The notes under the pieces: generated by a model
Seen by the model: the letters and a program-made list of their open reading frames with translations, nothing else
What the model was told of the DNA's origin: nothing
Databases searched by the model: none
Translations under genes and position numbers: made by a program
Shown: one piece after another, positions 54,967 to 64,000 of the stretch
How positions within the stretch are numbered: the stretch's first letter is position 1
How the letters are laid out: each line of letters begins with the position of its first letter
NCBI RefSeq assembly: GCF_020782245.1
Contig: NZ_JAJGNP010000010.1
Coordinates: forward strand, 1 to 64,000
Length of the DNA: 64,000 nucleotides
Direction: 5' to 3'
DNA from: Sphingobium soli
GTDB lineage: Bacteria > Pseudomonadota > Alphaproteobacteria > Sphingomonadales > Sphingomonadaceae

Positions 54967-55428
54967 TTATAAGTCTCCGGCGTGCGCGGGCTGCGGCATG
55001 AAGCCGCGCCGCCACGCGATAAGAAAAGAATGCCGGCCGGCGCGCGCCATCGGGCGCGGCGCAGGCAAGCATCCGGTTTTGAAGGAAAATCTGCGCGTCT
55101 GCTGCATCGGCAGGGCCGGACAAGGCGCCGGGCCGCACCATCCACACCGCCATGCCCGTTACCGGGGCAAGCGTGGATGGAAAATCATGCCTCATGCAGC
55201 GTCAACCTGTTCTGTCTCGCCCGCACAACAGCGGGCGCTCGTCTGACCTGAAGACTGACCGAACATACGGCAATTCTTGCAGGAATGGGAATGGTTAGCA
55301 GTCAATAGCCCGGGCGGCAACGGTTGGTCGAAATATTATGCCTTTGCGCCGCCTCCGCCATCGGCGTCATGCGCCAGCATGGTGAAGATGTCGTTAACCA
55401 GCTCATTTTACCGGGTTAAAAGAGGGCG
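54967..55428 (-). promoter_or_regulatory. divergent rne/amidase region with structured rne leader
   Basis: These 462 bp lie between rne (minus) and the amidase gene (plus) and hold no convincing gene. At 55138-55180 an 8-bp stem CCATCCAC/GTGGATGG encloses a second hairpin (TGCCC with GGGCA); it would form about 170-215 nt before the rne start and lacks a T-run. RNase E of enterobacteria controls its own mRNA through a structured 5' leader, so this may be an analogous element, by inference only. Close to the amidase start there is an inverted repeat TTAACC (55394-55399) and GGTTAA (55414-55419). Confidence 0.5.
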
Positions 55429-56754
55429 ATGCTTAATCGGGTGTTCAGCGTGGGGACGCTGGACGGGTCAACGTCGATGATATTTGGCTGGACGGCCGAC
55501 AGGCCTGCGGTGCACAAGCGGCGCATGTTGCAGAGCCTTGCCTTGGCAAGCATTCTTCTTTCCTCCCCCGGCCAGGCGGGCGGCATCGCCGGCGTCGATG
55601 TGCAGGGGGACCGGGTGGTGGTGCGTTTCGATGAGCGGGTGGAGGGCGCGTCCGCCTTCCTGCTCGACGGACCGCAGCGCATCGCCCTTGATATCGATGG
55701 CGCGCAAACGGGGCGCTTTCCCTTTTCGCCGGGCAATGGCGCGGTGGCGAGTGTTCGTCAGGGACAATTGAGCCCGGAACGCGCGCGGGTAGTGCTCGAC
55801 CTTGCCAGCCCCGCGACACTGGCCGACGCGCGCATCGCGCCGGACGGCAAATCGCTGAGCTTCGCTATTAAGGGCGTGAGCGACAGCCGCTTTCGTAGCG
55901 AACTGGGCCGCGGCCGCATGGCGTTCGACGCGCCGGCCGACATGGCCGCGCGCCCGCAAAAGCGAATGCATTCGATCACCGTGCCGATCCCGCCCGCCGC
56001 GCGCGGCGTTGCCCTGCCCCCGGTGCAGGGCGTCAATGACGGCGCGCGTCCGCTGGTGGTGATCGATGCGGGCCATGGCGGCCATGATCCCGGCGCGATC
56101 AACAAGGATAATGGCAAACGCGAAAAGGATGTGACGCTGGCGATCGCGCAGGCGATCCGCGACCAGCTGGTCAAGGGCGGACGGGTGCGCGTCGCGCTGA
56201 CGCGGGACGATGATCGCTTCTTGGTGTTGCAGGAACGCTATGGCATTGCGCGCAAGATGGGCGCGGACCTGTTCATTTCGATCCATGCCGATGCCGCGGA
56301 AAACACCGACGCGCATGGCGCGACGGTCTACACATTATCGGAAACCGCGTCGGACCGGGAAGCCGCGCGCCTGGCCGCGCGCGAGAACAAGGCCGACATC
56401 ATCAACGGCGTCAATCTGGGCGGCCAGTCGGGCGATGTGTCGTCGATCCTGATCGACCTGACACAGCGCGAATCGCTGAATATCTCCTCCAGTTTCGCAC
56501 GGCTGCTCCAACGCGAAGCGTCGCCCTATGTACCCTTCCGCAGCGCCTATCATCGCTTCGCGTCGCTGATGGTGCTCAAGGCGCCGGACACGCCGTCGAT
56601 CCTGTTCGAAACCGGCTATATCAGCAATGAAGCGGACTCCGCCTTCTTGTCCTCACGCGAGGGTCAGCAAAAAATCGCGCGGGGCGTTGCAAAGGCGATC
56701 GAAGTGCATTTCGCGCGCAAGCTCGCGATGAGCGGCGTGGCGGCGGGCGGCTGA
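55429..56754 (+). CDS. amiC: N-acetylmuramoyl-L-alanine amidase (AMIN + Amidase_3)
   Basis: A 441-residue exported amidase that cleaves the peptide side chain from muramic acid during cell separation. After a signal region (about 34-50) comes an AMIN-type beta domain (about 52-150), then a catalytic Amidase_3 domain with zinc ligands in VIDAGHGGHDPGA and ISIHADA and the catalytic Glu in FETGYISNEAD. ATG 55429 is preceded by AGAGGG, but an internal ATG at 55525 would give a cleaner signal peptide, so the start is uncertain. PBP1A follows 62 bp downstream. Confidence 0.93.
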   Translation: MLNRVFSVGTLDGSTSMIFGWTADRPAVHKRRMLQSLALASILLSSPGQAGGIAGVDVQGDRVVVRFDERVEGASAFLLDGPQRIALDIDGAQTGRFPFSPGNGAVASVRQGQLSPERARVVLDLASPATLADARIAPDGKSLSFAIKGVSDSRFRSELGRGRMAFDAPADMAARPQKRMHSITVPIPPAARGVALPPVQGVNDGARPLVVIDAGHGGHDPGAINKDNGKREKDVTLAIAQAIRDQLVKGGRVRVALTRDDDRFLVLQERYGIARKMGADLFISIHADAAENTDAHGATVYTLSETASDREAARLAARENKADIINGVNLGGQSGDVSSILIDLTQRESLNISSSFARLLQREASPYVPFRSAYHRFASLMVLKAPDTPSILFETGYISNEADSAFLSSREGQQKIARGVAKAIEVHFARKLAMSGVAAGG

Positions 56755-56816
56755 TGGCGCGGCCCGTCGAAACGCCACTGGCCTTGGCGGCGATTTGACC
56801 CTAGAGCCTCTTCCCC

Positions 56817-59360
56817 ATGGAAGAGGCCCATTCCGATACCGCCCCGACATCCTTTGCCTATCGCCTGCGCCGTGACGCGGGCGGCGCCATGGCGCGGCTG
56901 CGGCCGCTATGGGGCCGGCGGCTGTTCCGCTGGCTGGCGGTCCTGCTGGGCGGATTCCTGCTCGCGATCTTCCTGTTCTGGCTGATCTTCGCGCGCGGCC
57001 TGCCCGATGCGGCGACCCTGCTGGAATATGAGCCGCCGCTGCCCACCATGGTGCGCGACATCAACGGGCAGCCGGTGCACAGCTACGCCCGCGAACGGCG
57101 GGTGCAGTTGCAATATAGCGATTATCCCCCGCTGTTGATCCGCGCCTATCTGGCGGCGGAGGACAAGACGTTTTTCGAGCATCATGGCGTGGATTTTCCC
57201 GGCTTTGCCGGCGCCGTCGCCGACTATGTCAGCAAGCTGGGGTCGGGCCAACGCGCGCGTGGCGGATCGACCATCACACAGCAGGTGGCCAAGAACCTGC
57301 TGATCGGCGACGAATATTCGCCCACGCGCAAGGTCAAGGAGATGATCCTGGCCTGGCGCATGGAAAATGTGCTGTCCAAGCAGCAGATATTGGAACTCTA
57401 CCTCAACCAGATATTCCTTGGCCGCAATGCCTATGGCGTGCAGGCGGCGGCGCGCGCCTATTTCGACAAGGATGTCGCCGACCTCAGCCTGCCTGAAATG
57501 GCCTATCTGGCGATCCTGCCCAAGGGGCCGGCCAATTATCGCCCCGAAAGCGAAACCGGCCACGCCCGCGCGATCGAACGGCGCAACTGGGCGCTGGGCG
57601 AAATGGAGCGCAATGGCTGGATCTCCGCCACGCAGCGCGCGCAGGCGCAGGCGCAACCCCTGGGCACCGTCACTGTGCGCGGATCGAGCTTCGACGCGCG
57701 CGCAGGGGGCTATTATATGGAAGAGGTGCGCCGTCGCCTGATCGACCGCTTCGGTGAAAAGGCGCAGGACGGCCCCAATAGCGTCTATGCCGGTGGCCTG
57801 TGGGTGCGCAGCCCCTATGATCCCGTGGCGCAGGAACGCACCAAGGATGCACTGCGCAACGGATTGCTGCGCTTTGGCGCGGGGCGCGGCTGGTCTGGTC
57901 CGGTGGGCCATATCGATCCCGACCGGGGCTGGGAGCGTGAACTGGCCGCCAGCTATGTCGGCGTCGATTATGAGGGCTGGCGCATCGCCGTCGTCATCGA
58001 TCGATCATCGTCCCAGGCGCAGATCGGCTTTTCGGACGGCAGCACCGGCACCCTGCCCGCGTCGCTGGCGCAGACACCCTATCGCCGAACCGGCGGCCCC
58101 GCCTTTTCCGCGTTGAAGGCCGGCGACCTGATTGTCGTGGCCAAGAATGGCGATGACTGGGCTTTGCGCACCGTCCCGGAAGTGTCAGGCGGCATGGTGG
58201 TGCAGGAAGTGCATTCCGGCCGTATTCGCGCGATGCAGGGCGGGTTCGATTCCCGCCTCTCCTCCTATAACCGCGCGACGCAGGCGCAGCGCCAGCCCGG
58301 CTCCACGATCAAGCCCTTCGTCTATGCCGCCGCGCTGGACAATGGCATGACGCCCGCGTCGATCATCGTCGATGGGCCGCTCTGCGTCTACCAGGGCGCG
58401 GGATTGGGGCAGAAATGCTTCCGCAACTTTTCGGGCGGCAGCGCCGGGCCGCAGACGATGCGCTGGGGCGTGGAACAGTCCCGCAACCTGATGACGGTGC
58501 GCGCCGCCAGCCAAACCGGCATGGACCGGGTCGTACGCACGATCAAGGCGATGGGGATTGGCGATTATCAGCCCTACCTCTCCTTCGCCCTGGGTGCGGG
58601 CGAAACGACGGTCGAGCGGATGGTCAATGCCTATGCAACGCTGGCCAACCAGGGAAAACAGAATCCCTCCAAGGTCATGGATTATGTGCAGGACCGGCGC
58701 GGCAAGGTGATCTGGCCCGAACGCTGGCGCCCATGCGACGGGTGCAACATGGCCAATTGGGACGGCAAGCCGATGCCGCGCTTCGGCTTTGAAGGGCGGC
58801 AGGTGATGAACCCGATGACCGCCTATCAGGTCGTGCATATCGCCGAAGGCGTGGTGCTGCGCGGCACCGCCACCGTGCTGGCTGATCTCAAGCGCCCGCT
58901 GTTCGGCAAGACAGGCACCACCAATGGCCCCACCAATGTCTGGTTCGTGGGCGGATCGCCCGACCTGGTTGCGGGAGTCTATGTCGGCTATGACAAGCCC
59001 CGGAGCCTGGGCGGATGGGCGCAGGGCGGCCGGATCGCCGCGCCGATCTGGAAGGCGGCGATGGCGCCGATCCTGGAAACCATGCCCAAGACGCCCTTTG
59101 TCGCGCCGGCGGGCATCCGCATGGTCACGATCGACCGTCGTTCGGGCAAGCGCGTCTATGGCGTGTGGCCAACCAACGATCCCAAACCCGCGGTCATCTG
59201 GGAAGCGTTCAAGCCCGAAACCGAGCCGCGCCGGTCCATCCGCAAGGAAGAGGCCGAAGCGCAGGCGAAGGCGGCCGATGCCAAGGCGGCAGCCGCCGTG
59301 GCGCGCGGGCGGCAGCGCACCGACGCCGACTTCCTGCAGGATCAGGGCGGGATTTACTGA
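56817..59360 (+). CDS. mrcA: penicillin-binding protein 1A
   Basis: An 847-residue bifunctional class A PBP, anchored by one helix (about 37-60). The glycosyltransferase (GT51) domain has catalytic Glu115 in AEDKTFFEHHG, and RGGSTITQQVAKN. An OB-like insert follows, then the transpeptidase with Ser496 in PGSTIKPF, SRN and KTGTTN. The C-terminus is a charged Ala/Lys-rich helix. It builds and cross-links peptidoglycan and is encoded next to the amidase that remodels it. A hairpin terminator follows the stop. Confidence 0.97.
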   Translation: MEEAHSDTAPTSFAYRLRRDAGGAMARLRPLWGRRLFRWLAVLLGGFLLAIFLFWLIFARGLPDAATLLEYEPPLPTMVRDINGQPVHSYARERRVQLQYSDYPPLLIRAYLAAEDKTFFEHHGVDFPGFAGAVADYVSKLGSGQRARGGSTITQQVAKNLLIGDEYSPTRKVKEMILAWRMENVLSKQQILELYLNQIFLGRNAYGVQAAARAYFDKDVADLSLPEMAYLAILPKGPANYRPESETGHARAIERRNWALGEMERNGWISATQRAQAQAQPLGTVTVRGSSFDARAGGYYMEEVRRRLIDRFGEKAQDGPNSVYAGGLWVRSPYDPVAQERTKDALRNGLLRFGAGRGWSGPVGHIDPDRGWERELAASYVGVDYEGWRIAVVIDRSSSQAQIGFSDGSTGTLPASLAQTPYRRTGGPAFSALKAGDLIVVAKNGDDWALRTVPEVSGGMVVQEVHSGRIRAMQGGFDSRLSSYNRATQAQRQPGSTIKPFVYAAALDNGMTPASIIVDGPLCVYQGAGLGQKCFRNFSGGSAGPQTMRWGVEQSRNLMTVRAASQTGMDRVVRTIKAMGIGDYQPYLSFALGAGETTVERMVNAYATLANQGKQNPSKVMDYVQDRRGKVIWPERWRPCDGCNMANWDGKPMPRFGFEGRQVMNPMTAYQVVHIAEGVVLRGTATVLADLKRPLFGKTGTTNGPTNVWFVGGSPDLVAGVYVGYDKPRSLGGWAQGGRIAAPIWKAAMAPILETMPKTPFVAPAGIRMVTIDRRSGKRVYGVWPTNDPKPAVIWEAFKPETEPRRSIRKEEAEAQAKAADAKAAAAVARGRQRTDADFLQDQGGIY

Positions 59361-59386
59361 CGGGCGCCTTCGTGCGGAGGCGCCCG
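59361..59386. terminator. hairpin between convergent mrcA and methyltransferase genes
   Basis: A perfect 9-bp stem CGGGCGCCT (59361-59369) with AGGCGCCCG (59378-59386) has an 8-nt loop and starts at the mrcA stop. The following + strand sequence CTTCATTTG is only weakly T-rich. Its central position suggests it serves both convergent genes. Confidence 0.62.
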
Positions 59387-59388
59387 CT

Positions 59389-60264
59389 TCATTTGTACAG
59401 GATCGTGTCGGAACCGGACACCATGAGCTGGGACAACTCATATCCCGGCGGCGCATCCGTCAGGTCGTGCTGGCGGCTGATGAGCGTCCATATGTCGCGC
59501 GAAAAGCCCGCCGCCTTGACGTCGCGGTAGAACATGTCTGCCGAATAGCGGTTCAGCGTGAGATATTCCTTCCACATATGACCCAGGATCATGTTGGGGT
59601 GCACAACCGACTGCTCGTGTGCCGTCTTTTCAATGATGGCGCGCATCGCCGTCCTGTCATGCGTCAGATGCGCGAAAGGCACGGGGATGAAATCCGACAG
59701 GTGACTGCCGAAATAGGAATGGAACCAGGGGAAAACCTTGATGAAGGCGACCCCGCCTGTCCTGAGCACGCGCTTGATTTCGGCCAGCACAGCGGGGACA
59801 TCGGCGACATGCTCCATGACGCCCCAGCAGAATATGATGTCGAAATGCGCGTCCGGAAACGGCATGGATTTGCCGTCATAGACGACAGCGGTGACACGAT
59901 CCCTGAAATTGTCGGCGTCGGGGAAACCGCCATCGACCAGGGTCTTGAGGCTTTTGTCCGGGTCCGGCGTGGTGATATCCAGACCGATGACCTGCTCGGC
60001 GCCGCGCGAGGCGAGGCCATAGGTCATCAACATCTCGCCGCACCCCAGGTCCAGGATGCGTTTCCCCTCCAGACAGCCGATAGCCGCGACAAATTCGTCG
60101 ACGACGCCGACATAATGGTTGCGGACCCATTCGTTCATGTCCGGCAGAAAACTGATATCGTCGTCAGTGCTCTTTTGCTGGTCGGGAACGGGCTGTCGCT
60201 CCGTTTTCGCTTCACCACCCTTGAATTTGCGCGCAATATGGCGTCGTATCGATGATAGTCGCAA
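59389..60264 (-). CDS. class I SAM-dependent methyltransferase
   Basis: A 291-residue soluble methyltransferase. The SAM loop is ILDLGCGEMLMTYGLASRG, the acidic strand end is VIGLDI, and IIFCWGVMEHVADVP with GGVAFIKVFP complete the Rossmann motifs. The N-terminus is basic. The start is a TTG (60264) supported by GAAGGA seven bases upstream. The substrate is unknown; the form (methyltransferase type 11, with WFHSYFGSHLSDF) resembles glycan- or lipid-linked methyltransferases. Confidence 0.87.
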   Translation of the reverse strand: MRLSSIRRHIARKFKGGEAKTERQPVPDQQKSTDDDISFLPDMNEWVRNHYVGVVDEFVAAIGCLEGKRILDLGCGEMLMTYGLASRGAEQVIGLDITTPDPDKSLKTLVDGGFPDADNFRDRVTAVVYDGKSMPFPDAHFDIIFCWGVMEHVADVPAVLAEIKRVLRTGGVAFIKVFPWFHSYFGSHLSDFIPVPFAHLTHDRTAMRAIIEKTAHEQSVVHPNMILGHMWKEYLTLNRYSADMFYRDVKAAGFSRDIWTLISRQHDLTDAPPGYELSQLMVSGSDTILYK

Positions 60265-60367
60265 TCGTCATTCCTTCGTGACCCGCCAAAGACAGCCGGA
60301 CAATACAGACATGTCCCTGCCAGCCCCAGCATTATGAACGATATGCCTTTTTTCCGATCGGGATGAA

Positions 60368-60775
60368 ATGATCGCTGACAGCCGCCCCCGCCGGATCGCC
60401 CGCGCCGTCCTGGCATTGGCCTATCTGATCGCAGGGGTAGCGCATTTGCGTTCGCCAGGGGGATTCATCGCGATCACGCCCGACTGGGTGCCCTATCCAG
60501 CCACTGTCATCTGCCTGACCGGCATCGCCGAAATCGCCGGGTCGATAGGCCTGATGCTGCCACCCTTTCGCCACGCTGCGGGCATCGGACTGGCGCTTTA
60601 TGCGCTGTGTGTATGGCCGGCCAATATCCATCATGCGCTCAGCGACATTCCGCTGAACGGCGTGCACCTGAGTTGGTGGTATCATGGACCGCGGCTGGCG
60701 CTGCAACCGGTCATCATCTGGTGGGCGCTGTGGGTGAGCGGGGTGACCGACTGGCCATTTGCGCGGCGGCGCTAA
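60368..60775 (+). CDS. DoxX-family membrane protein
   Basis: A 135-residue protein with four predicted membrane helices and the DoxX-like pattern LAYLIAGVAHLRSPGGF, then GIAEIAGSIGLMLP and the NIHHAL and WYHGPRLALQPVIIWWALW blocks. Members of this family are associated with respiratory or redox functions, but the role of this subgroup is unknown. It stands alone between two other units. Confidence 0.85.
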   Translation: MIADSRPRRIARAVLALAYLIAGVAHLRSPGGFIAITPDWVPYPATVICLTGIAEIAGSIGLMLPPFRHAAGIGLALYALCVWPANIHHALSDIPLNGVHLSWWYHGPRLALQPVIIWWALWVSGVTDWPFARRR

Positions 60776-60843
60776 GGCGGTTGTCTTTGCCGCCCGCCCC
60801 CCTAGGGTGAGGCCAAAGTCCTGAACAAGCGGAGCAAGGCGGC

Positions 60844-62892
60844 GTGACCCGGCATATTCCCTGGATAGTGACAGCCATTATCGGCGTCCTGGCCCTGACC
60901 GTCGTGGCGATTTCACGGGGGGAAAGCGTCAACGCCCTGTGGATTGTCGTCGCGGCAGTCAGCTGCTTTCTGGTCGCCTATCGCTATTATGCGCTGTTCA
61001 TCGCGCGGCATGTCATGCGGATAGACCCAGCACGGCCCACCCCCGCCGTGCGGCGCGCCGATGGCCTGGACTATGTCGCGACCGACCGCACCGTCCTGTT
61101 CGGCCATCATTTCGCCGCGATCGCGGGCGCCGGGCCGCTGGTAGGGCCCGTGCTCGCCGCACAAATGGGCTATCTGCCCGGCACGCTGTGGATCATCTTC
61201 GGCGTGGTGCTGGCCGGCGCGGTGCAGGATTTCATGGTCCTGTTCATTTCCATGCGCCGCGACGGCAAGTCGCTGGGCGAACTCATCCGCATGGAGATGG
61301 GTCAGGTTGCCGGCACGATCGCCCTGTTCGGCGCGTTCATGATCATGGTCATCATTCTGGCCGTGTTGGCGCTGATCGTGGTCAAGGCGCTGGCCGAAAG
61401 CCCCTGGGGCATGTTCACCGTTGCGGCCACCGTGCCGCTCGCCATGGCAATGGGCGCCTATACGCGCTGGATCAGGCCGGGCCGGATCGGCGAGGTGTCG
61501 GTGCTGGGCCTCATCGGCCTGATCGCCGCGATCATGTACGGACAGGCGGTGGCGCAATCTCCGACCTGGGGGCCGGCCTTCACCTTCACGCCGATACAGC
61601 TTTGCTGGATCCTGATCGGCTATGGCGCGGTGGCGTCCGTGCTGCCTGTCTGGCTGTTGCTCGCGCCGCGCGACTATCTGTCGACCTTTCTCAAGATCGG
61701 GGCAATCGCCGCGCTCGCCATCGGCATCGTCATCATGGCGCCGCCGCTCCAGATGCCGGCGCTGACGCGATTCGTCGCCGGCGACGGGCCGGTCTGGGCC
61801 GGTGGCCTGTTTCCCTTCTTGTTCATCACCATCGCCTGCGGCGCAGTGTCGGGATTTCATGCGCTGATTTCCAGCGGGACCACCCCCAAGCTGATCGCCA
61901 GCGAAGGCGACGCGCCCATGATCGGCTATGGCGCGATGCTGATGGAAGCGTTCGTGGCGATCATGGCGCTGGTCGGCGCGTCAATCCTGGACCCGGGCGT
62001 CTATTTTACCATGAACAGCCCGACGGCATTGATCGGCACTGACGCCGCCAGCGCGTCCGCCGCCGTCACCGCCATGGGTTTTCCCATATCGGCCGATACC
62101 ATCGCCCAGACAGCGCGGGATGTGGGCGAACATACGATCATCAGCCGCGCGGGCGGCGCGCCGACGCTGGCCGTGGCGATGGCGGAAATCTTCAGCCATG
62201 TCGTCGGCGGGCCGGCGATGAAGGCTTTCTGGTATCATTTCGCCATCCTGTTCGAGGCGCTGTTTATCCTGACCGCCGTCGACGCAGGCACGCGGGCGGG
62301 TCGCTTCATGTTGCAGGATCTGATCGCCCTTGTCGTCCCGGCCTTCAAGCACAGCGACAGCCACATGCCCGGCATCATCGCCACTGCCCTGTGCGTCGCG
62401 GCCTGGGGGTTTTTCCTCTATCAGGGCGTCACCGATCCGCTAGGAGGGGTGAATACCTTGTGGCCGGTGTTCGGCATTTCGAACCAGATGCTGGCGGCGA
62501 TTGCGCTGATGCTGGGCACAGCCGTGCTGTTCCGCATGAAGCGGGACCGGTTCGCCTGGGTGACGATGCTGCCAACCGTCTGGCTGCTGATCTGCACATT
62601 GTCAGCAGGCTGGCTCAAGCTGTTTTCCGCTGATCCCAAGGTTGGTTTCCTGGCGCATGCCGCGAAATTCAGCGAAGCGGCAGAAGCCGGCACGCTGCTT
62701 AGCCCGGCGAAATCCATGGGCGAGATGCAGCGCATCATCTTCAACGATCGAATCGATGCGGCGTTGGTGGGCCTGTTCCTGGCGGTTGTCCTGGCGATCC
62801 TCTATTTCACCATCCGCACCTGTATCGCGGCCCGGCGCAGCGCCGCCCCTACGGCATGGGAGATCCCGGCCAGTCTGGCACCGGCGCGATGA
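60844..62892 (+). CDS. cstA: carbon starvation protein CstA (pyruvate/peptide transporter)
   Basis: A 682-residue inner-membrane protein with about 16-18 helices and the CstA blocks [48 protein letters not shown] and [11 protein letters not shown]. CstA of E. coli imports pyruvate and peptides on carbon starvation. The start is GTG 60844 with AAGG upstream. The YbdD-type gene overlaps its stop by 4 bp. Confidence 0.96.
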   Translation: MTRHIPWIVTAIIGVLALTVVAISRGESVNALWIVVAAVSCFLVAYRYYALFIARHVMRIDPARPTPAVRRADGLDYVATDRTVLFGHHFAAIAGAGPLVGPVLAAQMGYLPGTLWIIFGVVLAGAVQDFMVLFISMRRDGKSLGELIRMEMGQVAGTIALFGAFMIMVIILAVLALIVVKALAESPWGMFTVAATVPLAMAMGAYTRWIRPGRIGEVSVLGLIGLIAAIMYGQAVAQSPTWGPAFTFTPIQLCWILIGYGAVASVLPVWLLLAPRDYLSTFLKIGAIAALAIGIVIMAPPLQMPALTRFVAGDGPVWAGGLFPFLFITIACGAVSGFHALISSGTTPKLIASEGDAPMIGYGAMLMEAFVAIMALVGASILDPGVYFTMNSPTALIGTDAASASAAVTAMGFPISADTIAQTARDVGEHTIISRAGGAPTLAVAMAEIFSHVVGGPAMKAFWYHFAILFEALFILTAVDAGTRAGRFMLQDLIALVVPAFKHSDSHMPGIIATALCVAAWGFFLYQGVTDPLGGVNTLWPVFGISNQMLAAIALMLGTAVLFRMKRDRFAWVTMLPTVWLLICTLSAGWLKLFSADPKVGFLAHAAKFSEAAEAGTLLSPAKSMGEMQRIIFNDRIDAALVGLFLAVVLAILYFTIRTCIAARRSAAPTAWEIPASLAPAR

Positions 62893-63074
62893 CGGGGTTT
62901 ATCAAAAAGCTGCGGCAGGCGGCCCATATGATGGTTGGCATCCCCGATTATGATGCCTATCTGCGCCATATGGCCGATCACCACCCCACCAAGCCGGTGA
63001 TGGACCGCACCAGCTTTTTCAGAGACCGGCAACAAGCCCGTTATGGGGGACGCAATGGAGGCCGGTGCTGCTAA
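62889..63074 (+). CDS. ybdD: YbdD/YjiX-family small protein
   Basis: A 61-residue protein with the family sequence [20 protein letters not shown] and [21 protein letters not shown], ending GGRCC. The ATG overlaps the cstA stop (ATGA). YbdD-type proteins are always found after cstA-type genes and probably help the transporter. This fixes the start against a longer open frame upstream. Confidence 0.93.
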   Translation: MTGFIKKLRQAAHMMVGIPDYDAYLRHMADHHPTKPVMDRTSFFRDRQQARYGGRNGGRCC

Positions 63075-63244
63075 TCTTGCAATTATATTACAAAGATTTG
63101 CAATTTTACGAATATAAAGTTTAATAGATTGCCCGTTTTTCTATTGCTGTTTCCCGGCGCTCTGATACGGGGCGGCCGTCACTGGTGCCCGACAGCTTCA
63201 GGACACGCCCCCTGCCCATCCCTTGCGGCGGGGGGCGCCCATCC
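63075..63244. other. AT-rich convergent intergenic patch with direct repeats
   Basis: Between the convergent ybdD and xdhC genes the first 75 bp are strikingly AT-rich. TTGCAATT occurs twice in the same orientation (63077-63084 and 63098-63105), exactly 21 bp apart, about two helical turns. Within the first copy lies ATTATATTACAAA, also found at 7710-7722. No terminator with a T-run or gene is seen in the remainder. Confidence 0.45.
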
Positions 63245-64000
63245 CTAACCCTTTGCGTTGAAACCCGCAATCATGCCTGCCGTGATTGACAGGGCGATTT
63301 CTGCGGGACCGATCGCGCCGATATCCAGCCCTGCCGGGCCGTCGATTCGCGCAAGCGCATCCGCGTCAAACCCCGCGGCGGTCAACCTGTCGAGCCGCGC
63401 CGCATGGCTGCGCCGCGAGCCCAGCGCGGCGATATAGCCGGTCGGCGCGTTCAACGCGGCCGTCAGCGCGGGGTCGTCGATCTTGATGTCATGGCTGAGC
63501 GTCACGACCGCCGTCGATTCACCGGGATGGCGCGCGGCAATGGCGTCATCGGGCCAGCGATCGTCCAGTTCCGCGTTCGGGAAGCGTTCCGCCGTCAGGA
63601 AGCGGCCGCGCGGGTCAATGACGATGGGCGTCACGCCAATCGCCTGGGCCAGGGGAACCAGCGACTGGGCGATCTGCACCGCGCCGACGATCAACAGGCG
63701 GCGCGGCGGATCGTAGCGGTTAAGGAATGCGCCCTCCCCATCGCCCTCGCGCGTCTGGCCAGTGGCAAGATCGGTGGCCAGCGTTGCAGCCCGTCCCACT
63801 GCGCTGGCCTTCGCCACAAGGTCGAACAGATGGGGCGGAAAGCCTGCGTCCGATACCGGCTGCACCAGCACTGCGATCTCGCCGCCGCACGGCAAGCCAA
63901 CATCCCAGGCATCGCCGTCGGCAACGCCATAGCGATGAACATGCGCGGGCCGGCCGGCAATGACCTCCGCCGCGCGTTGCAACACGTCGGTTTCCACGCA
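63245..64000 (-). CDS. xdhC: XdhC/CoxI-family protein, 5' end beyond the window
   Basis: The frame is open to the window edge: codon 63998-64000 is Cys, giving CVETDVLQRAAEVI, which corresponds to the conserved GGCVE segment near the start of XdhC proteins. The GTG at 63997 is therefore internal, and roughly 60-80 residues lie outside. The C-terminal Rossmann part is complete (LLIVGAVQIAQSLVPLAQAIG, then GSRRSHAARLDRL and IGPAEIALSITAGMIAG). XdhC inserts the sulfurated molybdenum cofactor into xanthine dehydrogenase-type enzymes, so such genes may lie just to the right. Confidence 0.92.
   Translation of the reverse strand, partial: CVETDVLQRAAEVIAGRPAHVHRYGVADGDAWDVGLPCGGEIAVLVQPVSDAGFPPHLFDLVAKASAVGRAATLATDLATGQTREGDGEGAFLNRYDPPRRLLIVGAVQIAQSLVPLAQAIGVTPIVIDPRGRFLTAERFPNAELDDRWPDDAIAARHPGESTAVVTLSHDIKIDDPALTAALNAPTGYIAALGSRRSHAARLDRLTAAGFDADALARIDGPAGLDIGAIGPAEIALSITAGMIAGFNAKG

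Noticed and set aside
53491..54972. 493-codon + strand frame antisense to rne
   Set aside because: No start context or domain; mirrors the long intact rne frame.

Overview
The window is 64 kb of GC-rich, densely coding bacterial chromosome. The protein families, the gene neighbourhoods (rpmH-rnpA-yidD-yidC-engB; CysRS beside Bax-inhibitor; HNH beside GluQ; RNase E next to an amidase and PBP1A), an EcfG-like GGAAC promoter and the palindromic CCGTTCGGTTCGAG intergenic repeats fit an alphaproteobacterium of the family Sphingomonadaceae (Sphingobium/Sphingomonas type). This assignment rests on recognised protein sequences and repeats, not on a marker-gene tree. Almost everything is housekeeping core genome. 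There is no prophage, insertion sequence or CRISPR array.

Layout. 1-14 kb: tRNA-Gln, a MarR regulator, small lipoproteins, an alpha/beta hydrolase, a class A beta-lactamase-like lipoprotein, DNA polymerase I, a Bax-inhibitor-1 membrane protein with a coupled zinc-ribbon protein, cysteinyl-tRNA synthetase, an exported TPR-CHAT (caspase-like) protein and an ABC-F ATPase. 14.1-16.7 kb: the accessory part. A 550-bp gene-free stretch with a leader hairpin and a G-quadruplex motif is followed by a tightly coupled two-gene cassette, DUF5131 (Gp37/Gp68, three-Cys motif) plus its partner TcmP, whose base use looks less GC-rich than the surroundings. Beside it lies an SMR/Gdx exporter gene broken by a one-base frameshift, then tRNA-Lys and tRNA-Tyr. 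17-26 kb: RlmB, a lipoprotein, ferredoxin, an AlkA-type glycosylase, a response regulator whose 3' end overlaps a convergent HWE-type histidine kinase, MurA, a Crp/Fnr regulator, HNH protein and GluQ.

26-42 kb: cobalamin adenosyltransferase, a diguanylate cyclase, the ergothioneine pair egtB-egtD, a HAD phosphatase, DUF1176, a CNT nucleoside transporter, a MarR-like regulator, a membrane-tethered LuxR-type regulator, TypA, an S10 serine carboxypeptidase, DUF899, and the acetate symporter pair DUF485-actP. 42-47 kb: TelA with an XpaC-like partner and a 51-residue membrane peptide, a PilZ protein, a lipoprotein that is also a SAM-methyltransferase, RF2, and EngB. 47-55 kb: the yidC cluster (membrane protein insertion with ribosomal protein L34 and RNase P protein), a periplasmic quality-control pair (M48 protease-TPR and DsbA-like oxidoreductase), and RNase E with a long structured leader. 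55-64 kb: cell-wall amidase and PBP1A, a methyltransferase, a DoxX-like protein, the pyruvate transporter pair cstA-ybdD, and the C-terminal part of an XdhC protein cut by the window edge.

The best candidate for an undescribed system is the DUF5131-TcmP cassette at 14689-16587. Secondary candidates are the exported TPR-CHAT protein, the lipid-anchored methyltransferase, and the membrane-tethered LuxR regulator with its small partner gene. Statements on base composition come from reading the sequence, not from a calculation.
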